In this document: piece after piece, positions 8,454 to 18,098 of the stretch
How the letters are laid out: each line of letters starts with the position of its first letter
How positions within the stretch are numbered: the first letter of the stretch is position 1
Source of the DNA: Paractinoplanes polyasparticus
Lineage (GTDB): Bacteria; Actinomycetota; Actinomycetes; Mycobacteriales; Micromonosporaceae
Direction of reading: 5' to 3'
DNA: 64,000 nucleotides
Assembly: GCF_019710575.1 (NCBI RefSeq)
Contig: NZ_JAHWFK010000030.1
Coordinates: 124,001 to 188,000 of the forward strand
The notes under the pieces: generated by a model
What the model saw: the letters and a program-made list of their open reading frames with translations, nothing else
Databases searched by the model: none
Told to the model about the DNA's origin: nothing
Program-made: the position numbers and the translations under genes

Positions 8454-10186
8454 GTGGCGGGTCATGTGTTCGTCAGCTACAGCCGATCCGACGTGGGCTA
8501 TGTGAACCGGCTGGCCGACACTCTTACTCGCGCCGGACTGTCGATCTGGAAGGACGACCGGAACCTCGAGATCGGCGACCGGTGGGAGCATGAAGTCCGC
8601 GACCGGGTCGACGACTGCGCCGCCATGGTGATCGTGATGAGCCCGGCCGCTGAAGCCTCGATGAACGTAGCCAACGAGTTGGCGCGGGCGCGGGACAGAG
8701 GCAAGGCGATCTTCCCGGTGCTGTTGTCCGGTGAAGTCTGGTTCGCGCTGAGCACGATCAACTACTTTGATGCCCGCGACCGTCGGTTACCTGATCAGCG
8801 CCTCATAGACAAATTGCAGCACCTCGGCACGGCCGTCGAGGGCCGTACCGATCCAGGACCGATGCTGCTGGCCGGGGATCTGCCCGGGCAGGCGATCGCC
8901 TGGCAGCACAGGCCGGGTCTGCTCGATGCCCTGGTGACATCGGCCGCTGGTGGTGGCACGACGGTCGTGGCGGCGCTGGCCGGACAGCGCGGCGTCGGCA
9001 AGACCCAACTGGCCGCGGCGTACGCGCGCTTGCGCATGCAACACGGTTGGCCGGTGATCGTATGGGCCAACGCCGGTAGCGAGCAGGGCATAATTACCGC
9101 CCTGGACGAGTTGGCGGACGCGGCCCGGTTGCGACAGCTCGGTGACGATCCGACGGAGGCAACCCGCGCCGCGCTGCGGTGGCTGCGACGACATCGGCCC
9201 CGGCCGCCGATACCCGACCTACCGCAAATACATTTGGGCGATCGACGCCACGCCCACCGCGAAGCTACTGCCCCGTACCGCCGGCGACCCGTATCCGCAC
9301 GGTCTGGTCGAAGCGGTGCTGCTCGCTCTCGACGACCTCTCCGAGGCTTCGGACGGTATACAAGCGCGGCACCTGCTGGACCGGCTGGCGGTACTCGCCC
9401 CGGTGGGAGCCGACTCCATCCTGCTGAACGTTCTTACCCGGACGAACACGACTGATCATGGCGAGGTTTCGGCGCAAACCCCTGAAACAGCGAGCGGGCT
9501 GGGTGATCCAGCGTCAGTGTCTCCATCGGGCCGGACATTGTTCTCGCACACGAGCAGGTGCTCGGTCCTGATCATCCGGAGACTCTTCGCTCAAGCCGCG
9601 ACCTGGCCCGCGCCTATCGGGCCGTCGGCCGGCTGAACGCGGCTCTCGCCCTGTCCACCGGGACCCTTGCTGACTACGAGAGGGTGCTCGGGCCAGTGCA
9701 CCCGGACACTCTCACCGCGCGCCTGAACCTCGCCTCCGCATACCGGGAGATGGGCCGGTTGGACGAGGCAATCGCGTTGGTGACACGCACTCTCGCGGAC
9801 CGTGAGCGGGTGCTCGGCCCGGACCACCCGAACACCTTCTCCGCGCGCCTCAACCTCGCCGACACCTACCAGGCGATGGGTCGGTTGGACGAGAGCATCG
9901 CACTGCTCACCGGCACCCTCGCGCACTCGAGCGAGCCCTGGGCGTCGACCACCCGCACACTCTCACCGCTCGCCACAGCCTTGCGTTCGCCTACCGGATG
10001 GTTGGCCGACTGGCGGAGGCCATTGATCTGTACACCCGCGTCCTCGACGACCGGGAGCGGGTGCTCGGTCCGGAACACCCGCACACTCGGCTGACACGCG
10101 ACAACCTCGCCGGCGCCTACCGTGCCGCCGGACGCGTCGACGATGCCGACGCTCTGCTACGCCCGGACGAGCCTCGGTCGGAGTGA
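8454..10186 (+). pseudogene. broken TIR-NB-ARC-tetratricopeptide gene
   Basis: Remnant of a STAND-type signalling ATPase. The first frame (8454 to about 9190) gives an intact TIR domain starting HVFVSYSRSDVGY, with a candidate catalytic Glu75 in NELARA, then a P-loop GQRGVGKT (Lys183). Homology then jumps frame: YRKYIWAID through LLDRLAVLAPVGADS is read in a second frame (about 9214-9450). TPR repeats of the form ERVLGPDHPxT return in the first frame after a TGA at 9504, and shift once more near 9931-9935 to finish in a third frame at 10186. The Walker B region and most of the NB-ARC domain appear deleted near 9190-9215. At least three disruptions make a full-length product impossible. The first frame alone would encode about 333 residues (TIR plus P-loop), which might still be made. 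Confidence 0.8.
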
Positions 10187-10226
10187 GCGGGAACATCGCG
10201 ATTCACGCCGGCACACCGCCACGACG

Positions 10227-11288
10227 TCAGTGTTTGTAGGTCAGCTTGGCGACGCGGCCCTTCTCGCCGGAGGACCAGCAGGCGCCGGGGACGCATTCGA
10301 CGGCGTCGAAGCTGCCGGTGTCGAAACGCTTCCAGGTGCGGCCGGCGTCGTACGAGATGTTGCTGCCGGTGGGGCCGACGGCCAGGGCTGTGTTGCCGTG
10401 GCCGAGCCAGGCTGAGCCGGAGCGGTATTCGCCGGGGACGGTGCGGGCGACGGTCCAGGTGCGGCCGCGCAGGTAGGCCGCGCCGTCGGGGGCGGCCGTG
10501 GGGGCCGCGTAGTCGCCGCCGACGGCGATGGCGGCGCCGTCACGGCGTACGGCCAGGCTGTAGATGCCGGCGCTCGGACCGCTCGGGACCGGGGTGGCCG
10601 TCACTGACCAGGAACGGCCGCCGTCGCGGGAGGTGAAGACGCGGGACTCGGCGCCGCCGCCGGTTGCGAACATCGCCTTGCCGCCGGCCGAGACGAGGCA
10701 TGTGCCGCTGGCCGCGAAGGCGAACTCGCCGGTCAGCGCGGCGGGCATGCCGGCGGTGGGCTGAACCTGCCAGGAGCGGCCGCCGTCGCGGGTAGCGAGG
10801 ATGCGGAACTTGCCGTCGACCGGGTCGGACAGGGCCAGGCCGTGCCGGCGGTCGAGAAACGTCAGACAGTCGTAGAAGGCGACGGGATCCTCGTTGCGGA
10901 ACGACTCGCTCCAGGTGCGGCCGCCGTTCGAGGTGGTGTAAACCCGGGAGTCGGCGCCGTTGCCGATCGTCAGGGCGACGGCGTTCCGGGCGTCGAACGC
11001 CTCGATGTCGCGGAACTCGAGCCCGGCCGCGGCGGGCGGACCGACCGGCGACCAGTGGCGGCCGCCGTCGACCGTCCGCAGGATCGTGCCGGCCGAACCG
11101 GCCACCCAGGCCACCTTCGCGCTGACCGGCGCCAGGCCGCGGAACCGGGCCTCGGTGCCGGTCGGGGTGAGCTGCCAGGTCAGGGAACCGCCGCCGGCCT
11201 GAGCCGGGACTGCGGGCAGGATCAGGGCCGCGACGACACCCGCCGCGGCCATCGACAACTTTCGCTGCAAGGTCATGAGGCGGAACAT
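10227..11288 (-). CDS. secreted BNR/Ycf48-like beta-propeller protein
   Basis: Exported 353-residue protein with a signal peptide (hydrophobic run ending PAVPAQA, cleavage near residue 31) and at least five Asp-box/BNR repeats: TVDGGRHW, SNGGRTW, TRDGGRSW, SRDGGRSW and YDAGRTW. These repeats build a six- or seven-bladed propeller found in sialidases and in photosystem assembly factor Ycf48. No catalytic residues can be identified, so the function is unknown; such proteins are often annotated simply as oxidoreductase or photosystem-related by similarity. Start is ATG 11288 or ATG 11273 (MTLQRKL). It is divergent from the ABM-domain gene with 71 bp between starts. Confidence 0.85.
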   Translation of the reverse strand: MFRLMTLQRKLSMAAAGVVAALILPAVPAQAGGGSLTWQLTPTGTEARFRGLAPVSAKVAWVAGSAGTILRTVDGGRHWSPVGPPAAAGLEFRDIEAFDARNAVALTIGNGADSRVYTTSNGGRTWSESFRNEDPVAFYDCLTFLDRRHGLALSDPVDGKFRILATRDGGRSWQVQPTAGMPAALTGEFAFAASGTCLVSAGGKAMFATGGGAESRVFTSRDGGRSWSVTATPVPSGPSAGIYSLAVRRDGAAIAVGGDYAAPTAAPDGAAYLRGRTWTVARTVPGEYRSGSAWLGHGNTALAVGPTGSNISYDAGRTWKRFDTGSFDAVECVPGACWSSGEKGRVAKLTYKH

Positions 11289-11359
11289 ACCGTGTGGGCT
11301 ACGGCACCGAAACCTTCACCGAGCAGCGCCGGAAACCTCGAGATACCACAATGTGAGAC

Positions 11360-11914
11360 ATGGAGTCTCCCGCTGTCACCGTCGCCATCACCCGGCGAGC
11401 CGACCCGTCCCGGCAGGCCGAGATGACCGCCTGGGTGAACGCCGGCACGACGCTGGCCGAGGACTTCCCGGGCTTCCTGGGCACCGGCTGGGTGCGGCCG
11501 GACAAGGGCTCGCACGAGTGGCACATGCTCTACCGCTTCGCCGACGAGCACGCCCTGCGCAACTGGGAGGAATCACCCCAGCGCCGGTGGTGGCTGTCGT
11601 CGGCCGAGGGTTTCGTCGAGCACACCCGTACGGAAAAACGCACTGGGATCGAGGGCTGGTTCGACCCACCGCGGGCGCGCGAGGTCAGCGAGGCCGCCGC
11701 CCCGAAGGCCCCACCCCGCTGGAAGCAGGCCGTGACCATCTGGCTCGGCTTCTTCCCGGTCAGCCTGCTGGCCGCGTTCACCCTCAACCATCTGATCGCC
11801 GACCTCAACGCCGTGCTGCGCACCCTGGTCAGCACCCTCTGCCTGACCCCGATCATGACCTACCTGGTGCTCCCCCAGGTCACCCGGATGCTTCAGCCCT
11901 GGCTGCGCCGCTGA
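11360..11914 (+). CDS. ABM-domain protein with C-terminal membrane segments
   Basis: The 184-residue product joins an N-terminal dimeric alpha/beta-barrel domain of the antibiotic-biosynthesis-monooxygenase type (about residues 5-95, TVAITRRADP through WHMLYRF) to a C-terminal part with two hydrophobic segments (WLGFFPVSLLAAFTL and CLTPIMTYLVLPQV). This soluble-plus-membrane arrangement is a known actinobacterial variant, but its substrate is unknown; ABM domains act on aromatic polyketides, heme or other small molecules. ATG 11360 is the only good start. The downstream multicopper oxidase begins about 58 bp later on the same strand, so the two may share a transcript. Confidence 0.82.
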   Translation: MESPAVTVAITRRADPSRQAEMTAWVNAGTTLAEDFPGFLGTGWVRPDKGSHEWHMLYRFADEHALRNWEESPQRRWWLSSAEGFVEHTRTEKRTGIEGWFDPPRAREVSEAAAPKAPPRWKQAVTIWLGFFPVSLLAAFTLNHLIADLNAVLRTLVSTLCLTPIMTYLVLPQVTRMLQPWLRR

Positions 11915-11972
11915 GCGGTATAGGCACCTACTGCCGACGCGAGGCCGTGTGCCGTGGGCCCACCGTGGTCGG

Positions 11973-13781
11973 GTGCAAGCGATTCTCCTCTTCACCGATC
12001 TCACGCTGGCCGTACTGCTGCTGATCGCGGCGCCGATCGCCGGCGTCAAGGCGTCACGCCGCTGGCTCGTGGTTCTCGCCGGCCTGGCCGGGGCGCGCCT
12101 TGTCGTCGCCAGTCTGTTGCTGCTTTCCGGTGGGCTGCTGCTGGCCGATTCGCGGATTTACGTCCAGGTTCCGCTGGCCCTGCTGCCCGCTGTGTGGGCC
12201 GTGTGGCGGCCGAGCAGGACGGCCGCCCACGTCAGCGCGGCCGGTTCGGCGCTGTCGGTCTGGTGGTTGCTGGCGCCGTTCGCGCCGGGCGACACCGCGC
12301 TGGTGCTCGCCGGGTCGCTGCTGGCGCTGACCATGATCGGTGGCCTTTCGGTCGCGGTCGCGCGGTGGCGGGCGTCGGCGTCGCGGCTGGCCCGGCTGCC
12401 CTGGATGGTGGCCGCGTTCCTGCTCGTGCCGGCGGCCACGCTGGTCGTGGCCGGGCAGGCCAACGCCGCTGCCGATGACCATCAGCACGGCGGCGCCGGG
12501 CAGTTCGCCGTGGATCAGCTCACCGGCCCCAAGGGTCAGACTCCGGCCGTACGCACGACGCTCGTGGCCGCCAAGGCCCAGATCCGGCTCGCGTCCGGCA
12601 GCACAGTGGACGGGCTGACCTTCAACGGCACGTCGCCCGGTCCGGAGATCCGGGTCCGGAAGGGCCAGTTGATCGAGGTGACGCTGGTCAACACGAACGT
12701 GGACGAGGGCGTGACCGTGCACTGGCACGGTGTCGACGTGCCGAACGCCGAGGACGGCGTGCCCGGCGTGACCCAGGACGCTGTGCCGCCCGGTGGTCGC
12801 CACGTCTACCGGTTCGTCCCGACGCGAGCCGGCACGTTCTGGTACCACACCCACCGCGACGGACTGCTCAACGTCAAGCGGGGCCTGTTCGGGGCGCTGA
12901 TCGTCGAGGACGCGGCCCCGCGCGACGGTCTCGAGCGCACGGTCTTCGCGCACGCCTGGCCGGGTTCCGGCGGTGACGTGACCGCCTTCGACCGTGACGA
13001 CCGGCCCGCCCGGCAGGATGCTCCGGCGGGTCGGAACGTCCTGGTCCGCATGATCAACAGCTCCGAGGAGCCCCAGGAGCTGCAGGTCGCCGGCGCCCCG
13101 TTCCGGGTGGCGGCGATCGACGGCAACCCGATCGAGGGCGCGACCGACCTCGTGCCGGGAACCGGGATGTTGCTGGCCGCGGGTGGCCGCTACGACCTCG
13201 CTTTCACGATGCCGGCCGGCGCGGTGACCGTCGCCCTGGCCGGTAGCCCGGATGTGGCCCTCACATTCGGTGCGGGGCAGCGGGTCTCGGCCGGCGGCGG
13301 CGGGCAGTTCGACCCCTTGACGTACGGATCCGGCTCCGCGCCCCGGCTCGGCGAGCCCACCCGCACGTTCGACCTGCGGCTGGACGACGGGTTCGGGTTC
13401 AGCCAGGGCAGCCTGTCGTACGTCAGCAGCCTGATCAACGGCCGCCTGTATCCCGCGGTGCCCTCGCTGGAGGTGGCGACCGGTGACCGCGTACGGGTGC
13501 GGATCGCCAGCCGCAGCATCATCAACCATCCCTTCCACCTGCACGGTCACCGCGTCCGGGTCGTCTCGCGCAACGGCACGGCCGCCACCGGCAGCCCCTG
13601 GTGGACCGACACGCTCAACGTCGGCCGTGGCGAGGTCTACGAGCTCGAGTTCGTCGCGGACAACCCCGGCATCTGGATGGACCACTGCCACAACTTCCAG
13701 CACGGCGCCAACGGCATGATCCTGCACCTCGCTTACCGGGGGGTCACCACGCCGTACACGTCCGAACACGCACCTGAGTAG
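11973..13781 (+). CDS. membrane-anchored multicopper oxidase
   Basis: Copper oxidase that couples substrate oxidation to reduction of O2 to water outside the membrane. The first about 160 residues contain around five hydrophobic helices, followed by a cupredoxin region. All copper-ligand motifs are present: HWHG (His250, His252), HTH (His292, His294), HPFHLHGH from His519, and the type-1 site HCHNFQH with Cys572. The GTG at 11973 (VQAILLFTDL) is preferred; an earlier GTG at 11949 adds eight polar residues. The 602-residue size fits membrane-plus-MCO fusions in actinomycetes. The substrate (metal, phenol or similar) is not predictable. It is followed 13 bp later by a quinone-oxidoreductase gene. 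Confidence 0.9.
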   Translation: MQAILLFTDLTLAVLLLIAAPIAGVKASRRWLVVLAGLAGARLVVASLLLLSGGLLLADSRIYVQVPLALLPAVWAVWRPSRTAAHVSAAGSALSVWWLLAPFAPGDTALVLAGSLLALTMIGGLSVAVARWRASASRLARLPWMVAAFLLVPAATLVVAGQANAAADDHQHGGAGQFAVDQLTGPKGQTPAVRTTLVAAKAQIRLASGSTVDGLTFNGTSPGPEIRVRKGQLIEVTLVNTNVDEGVTVHWHGVDVPNAEDGVPGVTQDAVPPGGRHVYRFVPTRAGTFWYHTHRDGLLNVKRGLFGALIVEDAAPRDGLERTVFAHAWPGSGGDVTAFDRDDRPARQDAPAGRNVLVRMINSSEEPQELQVAGAPFRVAAIDGNPIEGATDLVPGTGMLLAAGGRYDLAFTMPAGAVTVALAGSPDVALTFGAGQRVSAGGGGQFDPLTYGSGSAPRLGEPTRTFDLRLDDGFGFSQGSLSYVSSLINGRLYPAVPSLEVATGDRVRVRIASRSIINHPFHLHGHRVRVVSRNGTAATGSPWWTDTLNVGRGEVYELEFVADNPGIWMDHCHNFQHGANGMILHLAYRGVTTPYTSEHAPE

Positions 13782-13794
13782 AGGGAACAGCTTC

Positions 13795-14826
13795 GTGATC
13801 GAAACGACCGAGATCGTCCTGCCCGGCATCGTCGAGCCGAGCGGGCTGCAGATTCGTACCCGCGAGTTGCCGGCGCCCGGCCCCGAGCAGGTTGTGCTGC
13901 GAGTCGACGCCACCGGTGTCTCCTTCGCCGAGCAGCAGATGCGGCTGGGCAAGTACTACGGTCAGCCGCCGTTCCCGTTCGTGCCCGGCTACGACGCGGT
14001 CGGCACGGTGACCGCGGCCGGGGCGAAGGTGGATCCCGCACTCGTCGGGCGCCGGTTCGCCGTGGTCACCAAGGTCGGCGGCTGGGCCAGCCACATGCTG
14101 GTCGACGCGGCAATCCTGGTTCCGGTGCCGGACGCGGTGGACGCCGCCGCGGCCGCCACCGTCGTCGTCAACGGCGTCACCGCCCAGCAGATGCTGTTCC
14201 GGGTGGCCAAGCTGCGGGCGGGGCAGATGATCGTGGTGCTCGGCGCCAACGGCGGCGTCGGGTCCACGCTCGTCCAGCTGGCCCGGCACGCCGGTATCCG
14301 GGCCGTCGGCACCGCTTCGGCGCAACACCACGACATGGTCAGGGCGCTCGGCGCCACCCCGGTCGACTACCGTGACCCAGCGATGATCGACCGGATCCGG
14401 GCGCTGGCGCCGGACGGCGTGGACGCGGTGTTCGACCACGTCGGCGGCGACGGGCTGAAGCAGTCGTGGCACCTGGTCGCCAAGGGCGGCACGCTGGTCT
14501 CGTACGGCATCGCCTCGGCCAAGGACGACCCGGGCTCGGCCAACCTGGCGTACCTGAATCTGTTCTCCCAGCTGTGGATGTGGCACCTGTCGCCCAACAC
14601 CAAGAGCGCGCGCTTCTACAACTTCTGGGCCGGCGAACGGCAGAGGGCGACGTTCCAACGGCGGCTCAGCGACGACCTCTCCGCCGTGTTCGCGCTGCTC
14701 GCCCAGGGCGTGATCACCCCGCAGATCGCCGCCACGTTCCCGCTGGACCGGGCGGCCGAGGCGCTCGCGCTGGCGGAGTCGCGCACGGTGGCGGGCAAGG
14801 TGATCCTCACGCGCGACGGAAGGTAA
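13795..14826 (+). CDS. zinc-independent MDR (quinone oxidoreductase-like) dehydrogenase
   Basis: Medium-chain dehydrogenase/reductase, 343 residues, likely NADPH-dependent. The GroES-like N-terminal domain contains PFVPGYDAVGTV, and the Rossmann motif GANGGVGSTLVQLA lies near residues 149-162. No structural-zinc cysteine cluster is visible, which places it with quinone oxidoreductases/enoyl reductases rather than zinc alcohol dehydrogenases. The GTG at 13795 follows GAGGGA. The stop lies inside a candidate operator for the next gene's TetR regulator, so it may be that regulator's target together with the upstream oxidase gene (inference). Confidence 0.88.
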   Translation: MIETTEIVLPGIVEPSGLQIRTRELPAPGPEQVVLRVDATGVSFAEQQMRLGKYYGQPPFPFVPGYDAVGTVTAAGAKVDPALVGRRFAVVTKVGGWASHMLVDAAILVPVPDAVDAAAAATVVVNGVTAQQMLFRVAKLRAGQMIVVLGANGGVGSTLVQLARHAGIRAVGTASAQHHDMVRALGATPVDYRDPAMIDRIRALAPDGVDAVFDHVGGDGLKQSWHLVAKGGTLVSYGIASAKDDPGSANLAYLNLFSQLWMWHLSPNTKSARFYNFWAGERQRATFQRRLSDDLSAVFALLAQGVITPQIAATFPLDRAAEALALAESRTVAGKVILTRDGR

Positions 14827-14855
14827 CACTCGTAAGCTCTCGCGTGTAAGGTTAC
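14822..14855. promoter_or_regulatory. inverted repeat before TetR gene
   Basis: GGTAACAC at 14822-14829 faces GTGTAAGGTTAC at 14844-14855; the outer arms GTAAC/GTTAC and inner ACAC/GTGT are complementary apart from a 3-nt bulge. It spans the stop of the quinone-oxidoreductase gene and ends 4 bp before the regulator's GTG, a typical autoregulatory operator position. Confidence 0.4.
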
Positions 14856-14859
14856 GTGC

Positions 14860-15498
14860 GTGACCGTAAACGAGGGCCGGACCCGTAACCGCCGCGGCGA
14901 GGGCGCCCGCCTGCGCGAAGAGATCATCGGGGCGGCGTCGGCCCTGCTCGACGAGACCGGCGACGAGCGGGCGCTGACGCTGCGCTCGATCGCCCGGCGG
15001 GCCGGCATCGCGGCCCCGTCGATCTACCGGCAGTTCCCGGACCAGCCGGCCATCATGCTGGCCGTCGTGCGCGGTGCGTTCGCCGAGCTCAACGAGGCCC
15101 TTGTCGCCGCGGTGGCCGCCGCCGGCGACGCGCCGCGCGACCGGCTGCTGGCCGTCTGCCACGCGTACCTCGAGTTCGCGCGGTCGCGCCCCCAGCGCTA
15201 CCGCACGATGTTCGGCGGCATCTGGATCCCCACGCCGAACGGAAGCACGCTGACCTCGACCGACCTGACCACCCTGGGCCAGGCCAGCCTGGAGCTGCTG
15301 GGCGGGGTGCTCGCCGAGTGCGCCGCGGCCGGGGTCTCCGCGAGCGTCGATCCGGACGGCGACGCCGTGGCCTTGTGGCTCGGGCTGCACGGGCTGGCCC
15401 ACCAGCGCTCGGTCAGCCATCGACTGCCCGGGCCGCCCGACCTCGAAGAGCGCATGATCACCGGGCTGGCCCGGCTGACCGCGTCCGCATGGCGATGA
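14860..15498 (+). CDS. TetR/AcrR family regulator
   Basis: One-component repressor, 212 residues. The N-terminal helix-turn-helix is clear: LTLRSIARRAGIAAPSIYRQF at about residues 40-60, with the C-terminal half forming the ligand/dimer domain. The ligand is unknown. The GTG at 14860 is the earliest start consistent with the fold. Its 3-prime end overlaps the start of the large LuxR-type regulator gene, either through ATGA (15495-15498) or by 10 bp if the upstream ATG at 15489 is used. Two regulators in one transcript next to an oxidase and a reductase suggests a stress or detoxification module; this is inference. Confidence 0.92.
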   Translation: MTVNEGRTRNRRGEGARLREEIIGAASALLDETGDERALTLRSIARRAGIAAPSIYRQFPDQPAIMLAVVRGAFAELNEALVAAVAAAGDAPRDRLLAVCHAYLEFARSRPQRYRTMFGGIWIPTPNGSTLTSTDLTTLGQASLELLGGVLAECAAAGVSASVDPDGDAVALWLGLHGLAHQRSVSHRLPGPPDLEERMITGLARLTASAWR

Positions 15499-18098
15499 TC
15501 GGCCGCAGCCGGGAGCGGCACCGCCTCGACGAGCTGATCAGCGCGGCCGGCCGCGGCCACGGCGGCGCGCTGGTCCTCCGGGGTGAGGCCGGCATCGGCA
15601 AGAGCACGCTGCTCGAGTACGCGGTTCGCGGCGCCCCGGGGTTCCGCACGATCGAGCTGTCCGGGTCGGAGTTCGAGAAGGAGCTTCCGTACGCCGGTCT
15701 GCACCAGCTGTGCCTGCCGATGCTCGGTCACCTCGACGAGCTGCCGGACCGCCACCGCGACGCCCTGCGCGTGGCGTTCGGCATGGCCGAGGGCGCCCCC
15801 GAGCCGTTCCACATCGGCCTCGCGGCGCTGGGGCTGATGACTGCGGCCGCCCGTACGCAGCCGCTGCTCTGCCTGATCGACGACGCTCAGTGGCTGGACG
15901 CCGCGTCGTCGGCGGTCCTGCCCTTCCTGGCCCGCCGTCTCGTGGCCGACCCGATCGCCATGCTGGTTGCCGTCCGCCCCGGCCCCGGCGCAGGCGTCCC
16001 GGCCGGCCTGCCGGTGCTGACCGTCGGGGGCCTGACCGACGAGCAGGCGAAGGCCCTGCTGACCGCGCGCAGCCCGTTCCCGCTGGACGACCAGGTGCGG
16101 GACCGGCTGGTCGCCGAGGCGGACGGCAACCCCCTGGCCCTGCTCGAACTGCCCCGCGCCGGGGGATTCGAGCCGCCCGGCGCGGCGCCGGTGCCGGACC
16201 GGATCGAGCACGGGTTCCGCGCCCGGCTCGCGGGCCTGTCCGCCCCGGCCCGGTTGCTGCTGACCGTCGCGAGCGCCGACCCGACCGGCGACTCCGGGTT
16301 GCTCTGGGCGGCCGCCCGCCACCTGGACCTCGACCTGGGCATCGCCGGAGCCGAGGCGTCGGCGACCGGCCTCGCCGATTTCGGCCCCCGCACCCGGTTC
16401 TGCCATCCGCTGGCCCGCTCGGCGGTCTATCGGGCCGCCCCGGCCGGTCAGCGCCGGGCGGCGCACGGCGCCCTGGCCGCGGTCACCGATCCGGTCATGG
16501 CGCCCGACCGGCGGGCCTGGCACCGCGCGCAGGCTGCCGCCGGCCCCGACGACGACCTCGCCGCCGACCTGGAGAGATGCGCGTCGCGGGCTCAGTCGCG
16601 CGGCGGCGTCGCGGCTGCCGCAGCCTTCCTCGAACGCGCGGCGGCGCTGTCGCTGAACATCGAGCACCGGGCCGAGCGGACGCTGGCCGCCGCGGAGGCC
16701 CACTTCGAGGCGGGCGCCACCGACGTCGCCGTCAAGCTGCTGCAGACCGTCCCGCTGAACGAGGTGCAGCACGCGCGGGCCGACCTGGTGCTGGGCCGGG
16801 TGGCCTTCGTCCGGCCGAACGACGGCTCCGGGCCCGTGCTGATGGCGCAGGCCGCGCGGCGGCTGTCGGCAACCCATCCGGACCAGGCCCGCGACTGCTA
16901 CCTGGAGGCTCTCGAGATGAGCCTGGTCGTCGGCCGGGGCGGTGGCGTGCTGCGCGAGGTGCTGGCCGCGGCGCCGGTGTCGTCCGAGCCCGACCTGCTG
17001 ACCGGTCTGCGCACGCTGGTCACCGACGGATCTCACGCCGCGACCCCGATGCTGCGCACCGCGCTGCACCAAGGCGGTGACCCGCTGTGGGAACAGCGGC
17101 CGGCGCTGGCGGCGATGGTGGCGGTCGAACTGTGGGACCTGGAGACCCACGCGACCATCGCGGCGTGGCTGGTGAAGGCCGGCCGGGAATCCGGTTCACC
17201 CCGTCTGCTGCAGCTGGGCCTGGGACAGACGGCCGTCGACGCCGTCGTGAGCGGTGACCTCGGCCGGGCGATCGCCGCCGCCGCCGAGGAAGCCGCGGTC
17301 GCCGACGCGTCCGGCGCCCCACCGCTTATCTATCACCGCCTGCACCTGGCCGCCCATCGCGGCCACGACGCCGAGTTCGCGCGGCTCGCCACCCCGCAGG
17401 TGACGAACCTGCATGCGACCGCCGCCACCTTGTACAACGGACTCGCCGACTATCCCGCCGCGCTGGCCGCAGCCCGCCGGGCCACCGAGAACAACCTGTT
17501 CCTCACCGGCGCCGTCCTGCCGGAGCTGGTCGAGGCGGCCGTCCGCACCCACGATCACGCCGCCGCGACCGAGGCGCTGGCGTCGCTGACCGAGCACGCC
17601 GAGGCCGCCGGCGCCGCGGCCGGCCGGGGGATCGCCGCGTATGCACGGGGTCTGGTCACCCGGGAGGAGAAGCACTACCAGGAGGCCGTCGAGTTGCTGG
17701 CCGAGGGCCGCCTGGCCACCTACCTGGGCCGAGCCCACCTGCTGTACGGCGAATGGCTGCGCCGCGAAGGCCGCCGCCGCGACGGTCGCCGGCAACTGCA
17801 GACCGCGTACGACCTGCTGTCCCGGGCCGGAGCCGACGGGTTCGCACGCCGCGCCGCCAACGAACTGCGCGCCACCGGCGAACGGGTGCAACCCCGGACG
17901 CAGAGCCCGCACGAACAACTCTCCATGCAGGAGACGGCCGTCGCCCGCCTGGTCGCCGGGGGCGCCACCTCCCTCGAGATCGCCGGCAAGCTGTTCATCA
18001 GCAAACGCACCGTCGACGCCCACCTGCGCAGCATCTTCCGCAAGCTCGGCCTGACCTCCCGGCGGCAGCTCAGGGACCATCCCGGCCTTCACGAGTAG
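15489..18098 (+). CDS. LAL/MalT-type LuxR regulator with AAA ATPase domain
   Basis: Large ATP-binding transcription regulator, 869 residues from ATG 15489 (867 from ATG 15495). It has a Walker A GEAGIGKST with Lys38, Walker B LLCLIDDAQWLD near residue 130, a long alpha-helical, alanine-rich middle region that probably forms TPR-like repeats, and a C-terminal LuxR helix-turn-helix (LEIAGKLFISKRTVDAHLRSI) near residues 835-855. LAL proteins control sugar use or secondary-metabolite clusters in actinomycetes (family knowledge). No biosynthetic cluster is adjacent, so the target is unknown. It is translationally coupled to the TetR gene. Confidence 0.92.
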   Translation: MAMIGRSRERHRLDELISAAGRGHGGALVLRGEAGIGKSTLLEYAVRGAPGFRTIELSGSEFEKELPYAGLHQLCLPMLGHLDELPDRHRDALRVAFGMAEGAPEPFHIGLAALGLMTAAARTQPLLCLIDDAQWLDAASSAVLPFLARRLVADPIAMLVAVRPGPGAGVPAGLPVLTVGGLTDEQAKALLTARSPFPLDDQVRDRLVAEADGNPLALLELPRAGGFEPPGAAPVPDRIEHGFRARLAGLSAPARLLLTVASADPTGDSGLLWAAARHLDLDLGIAGAEASATGLADFGPRTRFCHPLARSAVYRAAPAGQRRAAHGALAAVTDPVMAPDRRAWHRAQAAAGPDDDLAADLERCASRAQSRGGVAAAAAFLERAAALSLNIEHRAERTLAAAEAHFEAGATDVAVKLLQTVPLNEVQHARADLVLGRVAFVRPNDGSGPVLMAQAARRLSATHPDQARDCYLEALEMSLVVGRGGGVLREVLAAAPVSSEPDLLTGLRTLVTDGSHAATPMLRTALHQGGDPLWEQRPALAAMVAVELWDLETHATIAAWLVKAGRESGSPRLLQLGLGQTAVDAVVSGDLGRAIAAAAEEAAVADASGAPPLIYHRLHLAAHRGHDAEFARLATPQVTNLHATAATLYNGLADYPAALAAARRATENNLFLTGAVLPELVEAAVRTHDHAAATEALASLTEHAEAAGAAAGRGIAAYARGLVTREEKHYQEAVELLAEGRLATYLGRAHLLYGEWLRREGRRRDGRRQLQTAYDLLSRAGADGFARRAANELRATGERVQPRTQSPHEQLSMQETAVARLVAGGATSLEIAGKLFISKRTVDAHLRSIFRKLGLTSRRQLRDHPGLHE

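Noticed and set aside
8454-10186. An active TIR defence system
   Set aside because: Three or more disruptions exclude a full-length STAND protein; only truncated products are possible.
15489-18098. Marker of a natural-product cluster (LAL regulator)
   Set aside because: No PKS, NRPS, terpene or RiPP genes are near it in the window.
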